The notes: generated from the sequence alone by a model not told the origin. A DNA stretch of 25,920 nt from Candidatus Omnitrophota bacterium (GCA_018901615.1 JAHIEN010000107.1:1-25920); one strand, 5' to 3'. Counted from the stretch's first letter, positions 1 to 8,267 are shown. Numbers and translations: made by a program.

Positions 1-1377
1 CCTGCCAAGACATTCAATAAAGACATAGACATATTCAAGATAGAATCCCTTACGGTTAAGGCGGATCGATCTACGGTGCCTCTGGACAGTAGCTGTAAGT
101 TGGAAGCTGAATTAAAGATGAAAGACGGCTCTACTTTACCCGCGACGCGGCTTGTTGACTGGAAAGTGGTTGGCTCGGACGATTTTAAAATTGACAACGA
201 TGGAAATTTTACGCCGAAAGAAACAGGTACCGTTGAGATATCAGCTTCTTACAAAGAGACATTCGATAAAGACGTAGACATATCCGAAGTAGAATCCCTT
301 GAGGTCAAGGCAGATCGATCTACAGTGCCTCTTGACAGTAGCTGTAAGTTGGAAGCTGAATTAAAGATGAAAGACGGTTCTACTTTACCCGCGACGCGGC
401 TTGTTGACTGGAAAGTGGTTGGCTCGGACGATTTTAAAATTGACAACAAAGGGAATTTTACGCCGAAAGAAACAGGTACCGTTGAGATATCAGCTTCTTA
501 CAAAGAGGCATTCAGTAACGACATCAAGATTAAAGTCGTCGAGCCCGTTGAGTCAGATAACAAAAAAATAGACCGGGATAAGATTGACAGAGTACCTGCC
601 AAGACATTCAATAAAGACATAGACATATTCAAGATAGAATCCCTTACGGTTAAGGCGGATCGATCTACGGTGCCTCTGGACAGTAGCTGTAAGCTGGAAG
701 CTGAATTAAAGCTGAACGACGGTTCTATTTTACCAGCGACGCGGCTTGTTGACTGGAAAGTGATTGGCTCAGACGATTTTAAAATTGACAACGATGGAAA
801 TTTTGCGCCGAAAGAAACAGGTGCTATTGAGATATCAGCCTCTTACCTGGGGACATTCAGCAACGACATCAAGATACAAAGCGTCAAGCCTGTCGAGCCC
901 GTAAAGAAAAAGAGTAAGCTAAGTTATTTATTTATGTTGCTGTTCTGGTTTTTGATGCTGGCTCTGTCAGCCCTGATATTCTGGATATTTATGAAGTCAA
1001 GGAGGCTTTATGAAATGGCCTTAAAAAGGCCTAGGGAATTCATAAAAGAGGTATATCTTATATTGTGCAGGGGGTTCAAGTTTTATGGCGTCCCCAGATT
1101 TGATTATATAGCCTTCAGGGAGTTTTTTGAGTCTGCAAAGGCTCTTATGGCTTTAAAGTCAGAACCCATGCGTCTTATAACAGAGGGGGTCCTTGAGGCC
1201 AGATTTTCTACCCACGATATATCAGTCGAACATTCGCAGAAGACCCTGGGATTATTTCACGAGATAAAAGAAGTCATACTTGAAAGAGAAAATCGAAAAG
1301 AGATCTGGAAAAAAGCCCTCTTTGTAATATTTCTCATGGAGATATTACTCATGCCAAAAGACATCAAGAAAGTATAG
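1..1377 (+). CDS. Ig-like repeat membrane protein, C-terminal part (5' end outside window)
   Basis: The frame is open from base 1 to the stop at 1375-1377, so the gene starts upstream; the GTG at 76 lies inside a repeat and is not a credible start. About 458 residues are visible. The N-terminal two thirds consist of three copies of a beta-rich module of about 83 residues (conserved KADRSTVPLDSSCKLEAEL, DWKV, GSDDFKIDN, NFTPKETG and EISASY), which resembles bacterial Ig-like (BIG2-type) domains. Copies two and three are separated by a charged linker. A single hydrophobic segment encoded at about 921-991 (YLFMLLFWFLMLALSALIFW) should span the membrane. The remaining 120 or so residues are probably cytoplasmic and loosely resemble the DUF4129 domain found at the end of transglutaminase-like membrane proteins. 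Likely role: surface or periplasmic exposure of a repeat stalk. The function is unknown and the DUF4129 link is only an inference. Confidence 0.8.
   Translation, partial: PAKTFNKDIDIFKIESLTVKADRSTVPLDSSCKLEAELKMKDGSTLPATRLVDWKVVGSDDFKIDNDGNFTPKETGTVEISASYKETFDKDVDISEVESLEVKADRSTVPLDSSCKLEAELKMKDGSTLPATRLVDWKVVGSDDFKIDNKGNFTPKETGTVEISASYKEAFSNDIKIKVVEPVESDNKKIDRDKIDRVPAKTFNKDIDIFKIESLTVKADRSTVPLDSSCKLEAELKLNDGSILPATRLVDWKVIGSDDFKIDNDGNFAPKETGAIEISASYLGTFSNDIKIQSVKPVEPVKKKSKLSYLFMLLFWFLMLALSALIFWIFMKSRRLYEMALKRPREFIKEVYLILCRGFKFYGVPRFDYIAFREFFESAKALMALKSEPMRLITEGVLEARFSTHDISVEHSQKTLGLFHEIKEVILERENRKEIWKKALFVIFLMEILLMPKDIKKV
61..860 (+). repeat. Intragenic Ig-module repeats, near-identical DNA copies
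   Basis: Three in-frame modules begin at about 61, 310 and 655. The first two are offset by 249 bp (83 codons) and are nearly identical over 200 bp. The third is offset by a further 345 bp because of an inserted linker of 32 codons. The stretch 1-116 also recurs almost exactly at 595-710. Low divergence between copies suggests recent duplication or ongoing gene conversion. Confidence 0.85.
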
Positions 1378-1390
1378 TCCACAGTTACGC

Positions 1391-1681
1391 TACACTCTTA
1401 GCGCATAGCCACCCCTGCTCGCTCAGTCGAAGATTTACCCCCAGCTATTCCAAATCTACTTGGGGCCGCCTTTTAGACAGCATTTTGTCGGGGGCGAGAA
1501 AACTTATCCGCCTCAGGCGGACTCGGACAGTTCTCGCCCTTTTAAAAACCGACAAAATGCTGTCTAAAAGACTAAATCTTCCATTCGCGATCAAGGGCTG
1601 GCTATGCGCTTAGATAGATCTTGTTACGTATTGGTCTTTTTGCTCCGAGGCGAGCAGGGCTCCTCATGCGCTTAGAGTGTA
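1391..1681. repeat. Large nested inverted-repeat element in gene-free region
   Basis: The 419-bp space between the Ig-repeat gene and guaB3 holds no credible gene. Its core is a perfect 22-bp inverted repeat, 1470-1491 with 1549-1570, continued inward by 1492-1500 with 1531-1539 and by a small TCCGCC/GGCGGA palindrome at 1507-1521. Further complementary pairs nest outside it: 1430-1437/1573-1580, 1400-1411/1599-1610, 1413-1422/1650-1659 and 1391-1404/1668-1681 (one mismatch). Some outer pairs are alternatives to each other. It could be a MITE-like non-autonomous element, a set of piled-up repeats, or a structured RNA. No transposase is present. Confidence 0.75.
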
Positions 1682-1715
1682 CCTAACTATTCGAGTAGTA
1701 CAATAGATATTAGAG

Positions 1716-1744
1716 TTGACTTTACTATTATATTGCTGTAATAT
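1716..1744 (+). promoter_or_regulatory. sigma70-type promoter for guaB3
   Basis: TTGACT at 1716-1721 and TAATAT at 1739-1744 are separated by 17 nt, the optimal spacing. The surrounding DNA is AT-rich, and the start codon follows 52 nt downstream of the -10 box. Confidence 0.65.
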
Positions 1745-1796
1745 ACTTCAAATAATACAATAACTATAATTTTTAGTTTAATAATGGAGGCAGATA

Positions 1797-2957
1797 ATGG
1801 GCATGTGGGTTGGGAGAGGAAGAAAGGCGCGCAGGTGCTATGGTTTCGATGAAATAGCTCTTGTTCCGGGTTCTGTTACTATTAATCCGAATGAAGTGGA
1901 TACCAGCTGGGACCTTGGCGGCAAAAGTTACAAGGTGCCTATACTCGCGGCTGCCATGGATGGCGTCGTGGACGTGGAGTTTGCCATTGCCATGAGCAAG
2001 CTTGGAGGGGTGGCGGTTTTAAACCTTGACGGCGTGCAGACACGCTATGAAAACCCAGAAGAGATACTTAAAAAGATCTCCAAGGCAACTCCGGAAGAAG
2101 CTACAAAACTCGTGCAATCCCTGTACGTAAAGCCAGTAAAAGAAAAACTTATCACAAAGAGGATTGAACAAATAAAAGCTAAAAAGGCCACGGCGGCTGT
2201 CAGCACTATTCCGCAGAACGCTGAAAAATTTGGCAGGATTGCACAGGAGGCCGGAGCTGATATATTTGTAGTGCAGTCCACAGTTATAAATGTCAGGCAT
2301 ATAGCCACGGAATACAAGGTAGTTGACTTGAAAAAATTTATCAAGTCCATGAAGATACCTGTTATCCTTGGGAACTGTGTTACTTATTCTGTTGCCCTTG
2401 AATTAATAGAGACAGGGCCCAGCGCTGTCCTTGTCGGTATTGGCCCGGGCGCGGCCTGCACCACGAGGGGCGTCTTGGGGATAGGCGTGCCACAGGTGAC
2501 TGCTACATCTGATGTGGCCGCGGCCAGAGATTTTCATCACAAAAAAACAGGTAAATATATCACCATTATAACGGACGGCGGCATGGATTCAGGCGGAGAC
2601 ATATGCAAGGCGTTTGCCAGCGGAGCTGACGCTGTTATGGTCGGTTCTGCTTTCGCGAGGGCAAAGGAAGCCCCTGGAAGAGGTTATCACTGGGGTATGG
2701 CAACGCCGCATGCCAACCTGCCGAGAGGGACACGTATTAAAGTAGGGACAACAGGCACATTGGAAGAGATCCTGTTGGGACCTGCCAGGCTCGATGACGG
2801 CTCGCAGAATCTTGTCGGGGCCCTGATGACATCAATGGGCAATGTTGGAGCTAAAGATATCAAAGAGATGCAATTGACAGAAATAATCATAGCCCCATCC
2901 ATAAAGACAGAAGGAAAATTAATGCAGCGCGTCCAGAAAGTAGGGATGGGGAAATAG
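1797..2957 (+). CDS. guaB3: GuaB3-type IMP dehydrogenase family protein
   Basis: This 386-residue protein belongs to the IMP dehydrogenase/GMP reductase barrel family. The catalytic loop GIGPGAACTTRGVLGIGVPQ places the nucleophilic cysteine at about residue 221. DGGMDSGGDICKA and GADAVMVGSAFARA match the phosphate-binding loops. There is no CBS domain pair between strand and helix 2, unlike classical GuaB. The N-terminus (GRGRKARRCYGFDEIALVPG) and the length match the GuaB3 group known from actinobacteria and cyanobacteria. Expected reaction: IMP to XMP with NAD+, the committed step of GMP synthesis, although some GuaB3-annotated proteins are poorly characterised. The start is supported by GGAGG at 1786-1790, 6 nt before ATG. 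It has its own promoter and stands alone as a transcription unit. GMP reductase is a less likely alternative. Confidence 0.85.
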   Translation: MGMWVGRGRKARRCYGFDEIALVPGSVTINPNEVDTSWDLGGKSYKVPILAAAMDGVVDVEFAIAMSKLGGVAVLNLDGVQTRYENPEEILKKISKATPEEATKLVQSLYVKPVKEKLITKRIEQIKAKKATAAVSTIPQNAEKFGRIAQEAGADIFVVQSTVINVRHIATEYKVVDLKKFIKSMKIPVILGNCVTYSVALELIETGPSAVLVGIGPGAACTTRGVLGIGVPQVTATSDVAAARDFHHKKTGKYITIITDGGMDSGGDICKAFASGADAVMVGSAFARAKEAPGRGYHWGMATPHANLPRGTRIKVGTTGTLEEILLGPARLDDGSQNLVGALMTSMGNVGAKDIKEMQLTEIIIAPSIKTEGKLMQRVQKVGMGK

Positions 2958-2964
2958 CCATAGG

Positions 2965-3051
2965 TACCAGTAATCCGTAACCAGTAACCAGGAATAATGA
3001 GGTTCCCTAATACCTGGTTACTGGTTACTGGTTACTGGTTACTGGTTACGG
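2965..3051. repeat. TTACTGG tandem repeat forming a hairpin between guaB3 and dnaE
   Basis: The right half (about 3015-3048) is a 7-bp tandem repeat of TTACTGG with about five units. The left half carries the complementary units, so 2977-2992 pairs perfectly with 3013-3028 over 16 bp, and CCGTAACC (2975-2982) can also pair with GGTTACGG (3044-3051). It sits directly after guaB3 and may stop or slow transcription, but no T-run follows. Confidence 0.8.
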
Positions 3052-3056
3052 TATAT

Positions 3057-6000
3057 ATGCTTCACTCCGATTTTGTCCACCTTCACGTTCACACCCAGTA
3101 CAGCCTTCTTGATGGAGCTTGCCTGATAAAAAATCTGGTCGAGATTGCCAGACGCATGAAGATGCCCGCGGTTGCCATGACTGACCACGGCAATATGTTC
3201 GGCGCGATTGAATTTTATCAGGCGTGTATGCAGAACGGCATAAAGCCAATCATTGGCTGCGAGATATATATCGCGCCGCAGGGCCGCCTTCAAAAGACCA
3301 TCTCCCCTGGTGGAGAAACATCCAATCACCTTATACTCCTTGCAAAAGACGAGACAGGTTACAAAAACCTTATGAAGCTTGTTTCCATAGGTTATCTGGA
3401 AGGGTTTTATTATAAGCCCAGGATAGACAGGGAGGTTCTCGCTAAATATTCAGAGGGACTGATAGCGCTTTCTGGCTGCCTGAAAGGCAAGATCGCCAGG
3501 CTTGCGCTTGAAAACAACGACGCGAAGATAAAGGAGCTTGCCGAAGAGTTCAGGGATATTATGGGCAAGGATAATTTTTATTTTGAAATCCAGGACAACA
3601 TGATCCCTGAACAGAAAAAAGTGAGCGAGGCGCTGGTAAGGTTAGGCAAGGAGCTTGACATAGGTGTCGCTGCTACAAACGACGTGCATTATCTTACCAG
3701 GGACAGCGCAAAGTCGCACGAGGCGCTCCTATGTATACAGACACAGACTACCCTTGACGACCCTAATCGCATGCGGCTTCAGACAGATCAGTTTTATTTT
3801 AAATCACCCGAAGAGATGAAGGCGCTTTTCAGGGACGTGCCAGAGGCTATAGTCAACACCATCAAGATAACAGAAAGATGCAACCTGGAGCTGGATTTTT
3901 CAAAGACGTTTTTGCCTCACTACGCGGTGCCGGATGGAATAACGCGTGAAAGGTATTTGAGAGAGAGGTGCGAGGAGGGCCTGAAAAAACGATATCCTGA
4001 CCTGACTGACGATAAAAAAGAAAGACTCAAGTATGAGCTGGGAGTTATAAATAAGTCAGGGTATACCAGTTATTTTCTCATAGCGTGGGATTTTGTGAGT
4101 TATGCCAAGCAGAAAGGAATAGCGATCGGGCCAGGCAGGGGGTCCGCGGCAGGAAGCATAGTCAGCTATTGCCTTGGCATAACAGACATAGACCCCCTGA
4201 AATACAACTTGCTGTTTGAGAGGTTTTTGAATCAGGAGCGCGTGACAATGCCTGATATTGATATCGATTTCTGCTACGAGCGCAGGGGAGAGGTCATAGA
4301 TTATGTGATAAATAAGTACGGTCAGGACAATGTGGCGCAGATAATAACTTTCGGCACCATGGCTGCCCGAGCTGTTATAAGAGATGTCGGTAGGGTCATG
4401 AACCTGCCTTACGCTGACGTGGATAAAATAGCGAAGCTGGTGCCGATCGACCCTAATATGACACTTAATATCGCGCTTGAACAGGAGCCTGAATTAAAGG
4501 CTCTCTATGATCATGATGCCCGGGTGAAGGAACTCATAGATACATCCAGGCATCTGGAAGGTCTTACTCGTCATGCCTCCACGCATGCTGCCGGAGTAGT
4601 GATAAGCGAGAGCCCGCTTACCAACCACGTGCCGCTTTTTAAGACAGGCGATGGTCAGATATCTACTGGCTATGCCATGGGCTCCCTAGAAAAGATAGGG
4701 CTTTTAAAAATGGATTTTCTGGGTCTCAGGACTTTAACTGTCGTGCAGGAGGCCATAAAGATCATAAGCCGTATCAACAATATTGATTTAAAAATAGATG
4801 ATATTGCCATTGATAACGCGAAGACCTTTTATCTGCTGAGCAGGTCCGAGACCATGGGCATATTTCAGCTGGAAAGTTCAGGCATGAGAGACTTATTAAA
4901 AAAACTCAAGCCTGAGAAATTTGAAGACATAGTCGCGCTCCTGGCGCTTTATAGGCCTGGCCCGATCGGAAGCGGGATGCTTGATGACTTTATGAAGCGC
5001 AAGCATGGCGAGGTTGAAGTAAGATTTGATCATCCTCTCCTTGAGACGATATTAAAGGAGACCTACGGTATCATAGTCTATCAGGAGCAGGTAATGATGA
5101 TAGTTTCGCGCCTTGCTGGTTTTTCCCTGGCGCAGGCCGATCTTCTTCGCAGGGCTATTGGAAAAAAGACGCCCGAGATAATGGACCAGCAGAGAAAGGC
5201 ATTTATCGAAGGGGCAGTGAAAAATAAGATCGACAAAAGGATCGCCGAGAAGATATTCAATCTCATAGAACACTTTGCGGGTTATGGCTTCAATAAGAGC
5301 CATTCAGCAGCCTACGCCATGATATCTTACAGGACAGCTTTCTTGAAGGCCGGTTATCCCGTTGAATTTATGACCGCGCTTCTATCCAGCGAAAAAGATA
5401 ATACGGATAAAATCGTTGAGTATATAAATGAGGCGGAGCGGATGAAGATAAAGATACTGCCGCCTGATGTGAACGAGAGTTTCGCCAATTTCACAATGGT
5501 CGGAAAGGATTCTATTCGCTTTGGGCTTGGAGCTGTTAAAAATGTGGGACAGGGGGCGATAGAATCTGTTATTGACGCAAGGAAGAAAAACGGCTCGTTC
5601 AAGTCGCTCGAGGAATTCTGCGAGCGCACAGATTCACGTCTTGTCAACAAGAAGGTTATGGAGAGCCTGATAAAGTGCGGCGCGTTTGACAGCCTGGGCC
5701 TGAAGAGATCGCAGATGATGGCGATGCTTGGCAACGCGATGGAGATGGCAGGCGCCCTCCAGAAAGAGAAGGCCCTTGGCCAGATGCTCCTTTTCAGCGA
5801 CCATAAGTCTCAAGACCACGTGCCTGATATAAAGGAATGGCCTGAAGGACAGCTCTTGAATTTTGAAAAAGACATGCTCGGTTTTTATATCACAGGCCAC
5901 CCCCTCGCGAGACACGAGAAGATATTAAGGGAATATTCGACCGCGAGCAGCAGTAAGCTTAAAGACCTGGACGATGGCTCAAAAGTGAGATTCGGAGGGA

Positions 6001-6482
6001 TAATAAACAAGGTGAAGCATACTATTACAAAGCGCAGCGGAGAGAAAATGGCGATCATGATGATGGAAGACCTTGAGGGGACTGTCGAGGTCCTGGCTTT
6101 TCCAGCGTCTTATAAAAATGTGTCAAAATACGTGAGGCCGAATCTCGCGGTGTTTATCGATGGAAAACTGAACCTGAGAGAACAGAGACCCAAGATCATA
6201 GCGGAAGAGATAACACCCATAGAGGATGCTAGGGCTCGTTTTACACGGTCAATGACCATAGACATTGTGCCGCTCGGTATGGAAAACGGGATACTCGAAA
6301 ATCTCAAAAAGGTCATGGGAAAATACAAAGGCTCTATGCCTGTCTATCTGAATGTCTCCACAAAAAAGAACGGCTCATACCGTATACTTGTTGATAAAGA
6401 ACTTTATGTAGCGCCTACCAATGAAATGGTCGAAGAACTAGAAGAACTCATAGGCCAGGGTCATATCACATTCCAGGCCTGA
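3057..6482 (+). CDS. dnaE: DNA polymerase III alpha subunit (replicative polymerase)
   Basis: Catalytic subunit of the replicative polymerase, of the DnaE1 type. The N-terminal PHP domain starts with FVHLHVHTQYSLLDG and contains TDHGN. The palm carries PDIDIDF, giving catalytic Asp400 and Asp402, with the third Asp at about 553 in KMDFLGL; these match E. coli D401, D403 and D555. A helix-hairpin-helix region follows. QMLLF at about 909-913 fits the QxxLF clamp-binding motif. An OB-fold (FGGIINKVKHTITKRSGEKM) lies near the C-terminus. Length from 3057 is 1141 residues, normal for DnaE. An in-frame ATG at 2997 would add 20 residues encoded by the TTACTGG repeat and absent from the family, so I prefer 3057. 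Neither start has a strong ribosome-binding site. Confidence 0.96.
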   Translation: MLHSDFVHLHVHTQYSLLDGACLIKNLVEIARRMKMPAVAMTDHGNMFGAIEFYQACMQNGIKPIIGCEIYIAPQGRLQKTISPGGETSNHLILLAKDETGYKNLMKLVSIGYLEGFYYKPRIDREVLAKYSEGLIALSGCLKGKIARLALENNDAKIKELAEEFRDIMGKDNFYFEIQDNMIPEQKKVSEALVRLGKELDIGVAATNDVHYLTRDSAKSHEALLCIQTQTTLDDPNRMRLQTDQFYFKSPEEMKALFRDVPEAIVNTIKITERCNLELDFSKTFLPHYAVPDGITRERYLRERCEEGLKKRYPDLTDDKKERLKYELGVINKSGYTSYFLIAWDFVSYAKQKGIAIGPGRGSAAGSIVSYCLGITDIDPLKYNLLFERFLNQERVTMPDIDIDFCYERRGEVIDYVINKYGQDNVAQIITFGTMAARAVIRDVGRVMNLPYADVDKIAKLVPIDPNMTLNIALEQEPELKALYDHDARVKELIDTSRHLEGLTRHASTHAAGVVISESPLTNHVPLFKTGDGQISTGYAMGSLEKIGLLKMDFLGLRTLTVVQEAIKIISRINNIDLKIDDIAIDNAKTFYLLSRSETMGIFQLESSGMRDLLKKLKPEKFEDIVALLALYRPGPIGSGMLDDFMKRKHGEVEVRFDHPLLETILKETYGIIVYQEQVMMIVSRLAGFSLAQADLLRRAIGKKTPEIMDQQRKAFIEGAVKNKIDKRIAEKIFNLIEHFAGYGFNKSHSAAYAMISYRTAFLKAGYPVEFMTALLSSEKDNTDKIVEYINEAERMKIKILPPDVNESFANFTMVGKDSIRFGLGAVKNVGQGAIESVIDARKKNGSFKSLEEFCERTDSRLVNKKVMESLIKCGAFDSLGLKRSQMMAMLGNAMEMAGALQKEKALGQMLLFSDHKSQDHVPDIKEWPEGQLLNFEKDMLGFYITGHPLARHEKILREYSTASSSKLKDLDDGSKVRFGGIINKVKHTITKRSGEKMAIMMMEDLEGTVEVLAFPASYKNVSKYVRPNLAVFIDGKLNLREQRPKIIAEEITPIEDARARFTRSMTIDIVPLGMENGILENLKKVMGKYKGSMPVYLNVSTKKNGSYRILVDKELYVAPTNEMVEELEELIGQGHITFQA

Positions 6483-6499
6483 GAACAGGGGGAATTTAG

Positions 6500-6528
6500 T
6501 TGACAACATTTTTTAGCCATGTTACACT
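6500..6528 (+). promoter_or_regulatory. sigma70-type promoter for the HU/IHF gene
   Basis: TTGACA at 6500-6505 and TACACT at 6523-6528 are separated by 17 nt. The match to the consensus is strong and the site lies just after the dnaE stop codon, giving a leader of about 100 nt that contains the GCATAG-type repeat. Confidence 0.7.
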
Positions 6529-6556
6529 ACCCCTTGTAATTAAATCAGATACATAA

Positions 6557-6622
6557 ATCGCATAGTGCTAAACGCATGGCGTATATATTTCGCTATGCGA
6601 TATGCCCTATGCGCTATGCGAC
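6557..6622. repeat. GCATAG-type palindromic repeat, copy in the HU leader
   Basis: ATCGCATAG at 6557-6565 pairs perfectly with CTATGCGAT at 6593-6601, and a further CTATGCG lies at 6614-6620. The stretch 6557-6585 closely matches 22267-22295 upstream of apt. A related GCGCATAGCC occurs at 1401-1410. It lies between promoter and ribosome-binding site, so it would be in the mRNA leader. Confidence 0.7.
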
Positions 6623-6637
6623 AGAAGGAGGTATAGT

Positions 6638-6910
6638 ATGACCAAAAAGGATATAGTTGTAAAGATTGCCAGTGAATCCGGGGTCAAACAGATCGACGTT
6701 AAAAAAGTCGTACAGATGACATTTGACATTATTGTCGATGCCCTTGCAAAGGGAGGAAAAATAGAACTCAGGAACTTCGGCGTGTTTAAGACAAAGTCAA
6801 GAAAAGGCCGCATGGGCCGAAATCCCAGGACAGGCCAGCAGGTCCCTGTTGAGCCGAAAAGGGTCGCGATATTTAAACCCGGTCTGGTAATGAAGGCGAA
6901 GGTAAAATGA
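6638..6910 (+). CDS. HU/IHF-family DNA-binding protein
   Basis: A 90-residue, basic nucleoid protein of the HU/IHF family, which bends DNA as a dimer. The N-terminal helices (MTKKDIVVKIASESG) are followed by the signature beta-arm region with RNFGVFKTKSRKGRMGRNPRTG, including the conserved NPRTG turn, and a C-terminal KPG. The length is typical. An upstream in-frame ATG at 6602 would add 12 residues encoded by a palindromic repeat. ATG 6638 has an excellent AGAAGGAGG at 6623-6631, 6 nt away, and gives the family-normal N-terminus. The gene forms its own unit, with a promoter at 6500 and a terminator overlapping its stop codon. Whether it acts as HU or as one IHF subunit cannot be told from sequence alone. 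Confidence 0.95.
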   Translation: MTKKDIVVKIASESGVKQIDVKKVVQMTFDIIVDALAKGGKIELRNFGVFKTKSRKGRMGRNPRTGQQVPVEPKRVAIFKPGLVMKAKVK

Positions 6911-6935
6911 GTCCGTTTGAGACGGACTCATTTTA
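6903..6935 (+). terminator. Intrinsic terminator overlapping the HU stop codon
   Basis: TAAAATGAGTCCGT (6903-6916) pairs perfectly with ACGGACTCATTTTA (6922-6935) around a 5-nt loop. The stem contains the stop codon TGA (6908-6910), and its 3' arm ends in a short T-run. The symmetric A- and T-tracts suggest it could work on both strands. Confidence 0.75.
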
Positions 6936-6953
6936 TCCTGAGCGAAGTCGAGG

Positions 6954-6969
6954 GATCTCTTCGGAGATC
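6954..6969 (+). repeat. TTCG-tetraloop hairpin upstream of hisS
   Basis: GATCTC (6954-6959) and GAGATC (6964-6969) close a TTCG loop, a very stable RNA hairpin. It lies within a stretch of GAGCGAAGTCGAGGG and CACTTCGCTCGTAGTG type, resembling dispersed intergenic repeats. No clear promoter is visible between the terminator and hisS. Confidence 0.5.
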
Positions 6970-6998
6970 ACTTCGCTCGTAGTGACACAAGGAGAGAT

Positions 6999-8267
6999 AT
7001 GCTAAAGGCCTTACGGGGCACAAAAGATATATTGCCGGCAGATGCCGCTTTGTGGCAGTTTATAGAATCTTCTGCCAGAGATATATTCGCAATATATGAT
7101 TATAAAGAGATAAGGACACCTGTAATAGAAGAGGCGTCTCTTTTTATAAGAAGTATAGGTAACGCGACAGATATAGTGCAGAAAGAGATGTATGTGTTTT
7201 CTGACAGAGGAGAGAGGTCTATCGCGTTAAGGCCAGAGGCCACTGCTTCTATTGTCAGGGCATACCTGGAAAATTCATTGGGCCAGGAAAAAGCGGTTAC
7301 AAAATTATTTTATATAGGCCCTATGTTCAGGAGTGAACGTCCGCAAAAAGGCAGGCAGCGGCAGTTTCATCAGCTAGGCGTAGAGGCAATAGGCTCTGAT
7401 AATCCCTTGCTCGACGTAGAGGTTATTTCCCTGGCAGCGCGGATCATGCGGGCGCTGGGCATCAAAGATTTTAATTTAAATATCAATAGCCTGGGCTGTC
7501 AGAAAGACAAGGCCAATATAATTGAAAAGCGCAGAAAGGCTGTTAAACCTTACCTGAATTCTCTTTGTGACGAATGCAAAGAACGCTATAACAAAAATGT
7601 CCTGAGAATATTTGACTGCAAGAATGCGGGATGCAGGAAGATAGCGGAGGGCATTGAATCAGATAATCTATTATGTAGTGATTGCGCAGGTCATTTTGAA
7701 GCTGTAAAAAAAGGCCTTAAGGTTATTGGGATTAATTTTATTGTTGACCCAAAGATAGTAAGGGGACTTGACTACTATACAAAGACGGTATTTGAAGTCA
7801 CGCAGAAAGACCTTGGGGCAAAAGACGCTATTTGCGCCGGAGGACGATATAACAGTCTCATAGAGGAGATGGGAGGCAAAGATACCCCTGCTGTTGGATT
7901 TGCCTTTGGAATAGAAAGAATGATATTGAGCCTGGAAAAAGATAGACATCTGATAAAACCGGAACTGGATGTATTTTTTGCTGTGACCGGAGAGGGGATG
8001 CATGAGAAGGCCTTTCAGCTGATGAATAATTTACGCGATAAAGGCCTATCTTGCGACATTGATTACGATGAAAAGTCCTTGAAGGCGCAGATGCGCATGG
8101 CGGAAAAATTGGGCGCAAGGTCAGTTATTATTTTTGGCGAGGATGAGATCAAAAGAGAAAAGGTCTCTCTGAGGGACATGCTAAAAAGAGAACAGAAGGA
8201 AGTTGATTTAAAGGATATCGTCGAAGAGATAAAGGCAAATTCAAAAAAAGGGGCCATATCTTGTTAA
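6999..8267 (+). CDS. hisS: Histidyl-tRNA synthetase
   Basis: Class II aminoacyl-tRNA synthetase that charges tRNA-His, 422 residues, a normal bacterial length. It begins with the family hallmark LRGTKDILP. Motif 2 (FRSERPQKGRQRQFHQ) starts at about residue 110. The HisRS-specific loop RGLDYYTKTVFE lies at about 255-266, and the motif 3 region contains GGRYNSLIEEMGG and GFAFGIERM. Cysteines at about 190, 193, 207 and 212, in CDEC and FDCKNAGC, form the insertion-domain cluster found in many bacterial HisRS. The C-terminal 90 or so residues form the anticodon-binding domain. The start has AAGGAGAG immediately upstream. It is the first gene of the long train, and its last codons overlap aspS by 7 nt. 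Confidence 0.97.
   Translation: MLKALRGTKDILPADAALWQFIESSARDIFAIYDYKEIRTPVIEEASLFIRSIGNATDIVQKEMYVFSDRGERSIALRPEATASIVRAYLENSLGQEKAVTKLFYIGPMFRSERPQKGRQRQFHQLGVEAIGSDNPLLDVEVISLAARIMRALGIKDFNLNINSLGCQKDKANIIEKRRKAVKPYLNSLCDECKERYNKNVLRIFDCKNAGCRKIAEGIESDNLLCSDCAGHFEAVKKGLKVIGINFIVDPKIVRGLDYYTKTVFEVTQKDLGAKDAICAGGRYNSLIEEMGGKDTPAVGFAFGIERMILSLEKDRHLIKPELDVFFAVTGEGMHEKAFQLMNNLRDKGLSCDIDYDEKSLKAQMRMAEKLGARSVIIFGEDEIKREKVSLRDMLKREQKEVDLKDIVEEIKANSKKGAISC

Noticed and set aside
249..791. Two minus-strand open frames in the Ig-repeat gene
   Set aside because: They are similar to each other only because they mirror the DNA repeats of the real gene.
1470..1570. Intrinsic terminator of the Ig-repeat gene
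   Set aside because: The stem is strong, but it is interrupted by a 9-nt bulge, is much longer than usual, and no T-run follows.
2965..3051. CRISPR array
   Set aside because: Repeats of 7 bp without spacers and with an inverted arm; no cas genes.
2997..3056. N-terminal extension of DnaE starting at ATG 2997
   Set aside because: The extra residues are encoded by the TTACTGG tandem repeat and do not match the family, which begins at about MLHSDFVHLHVH.
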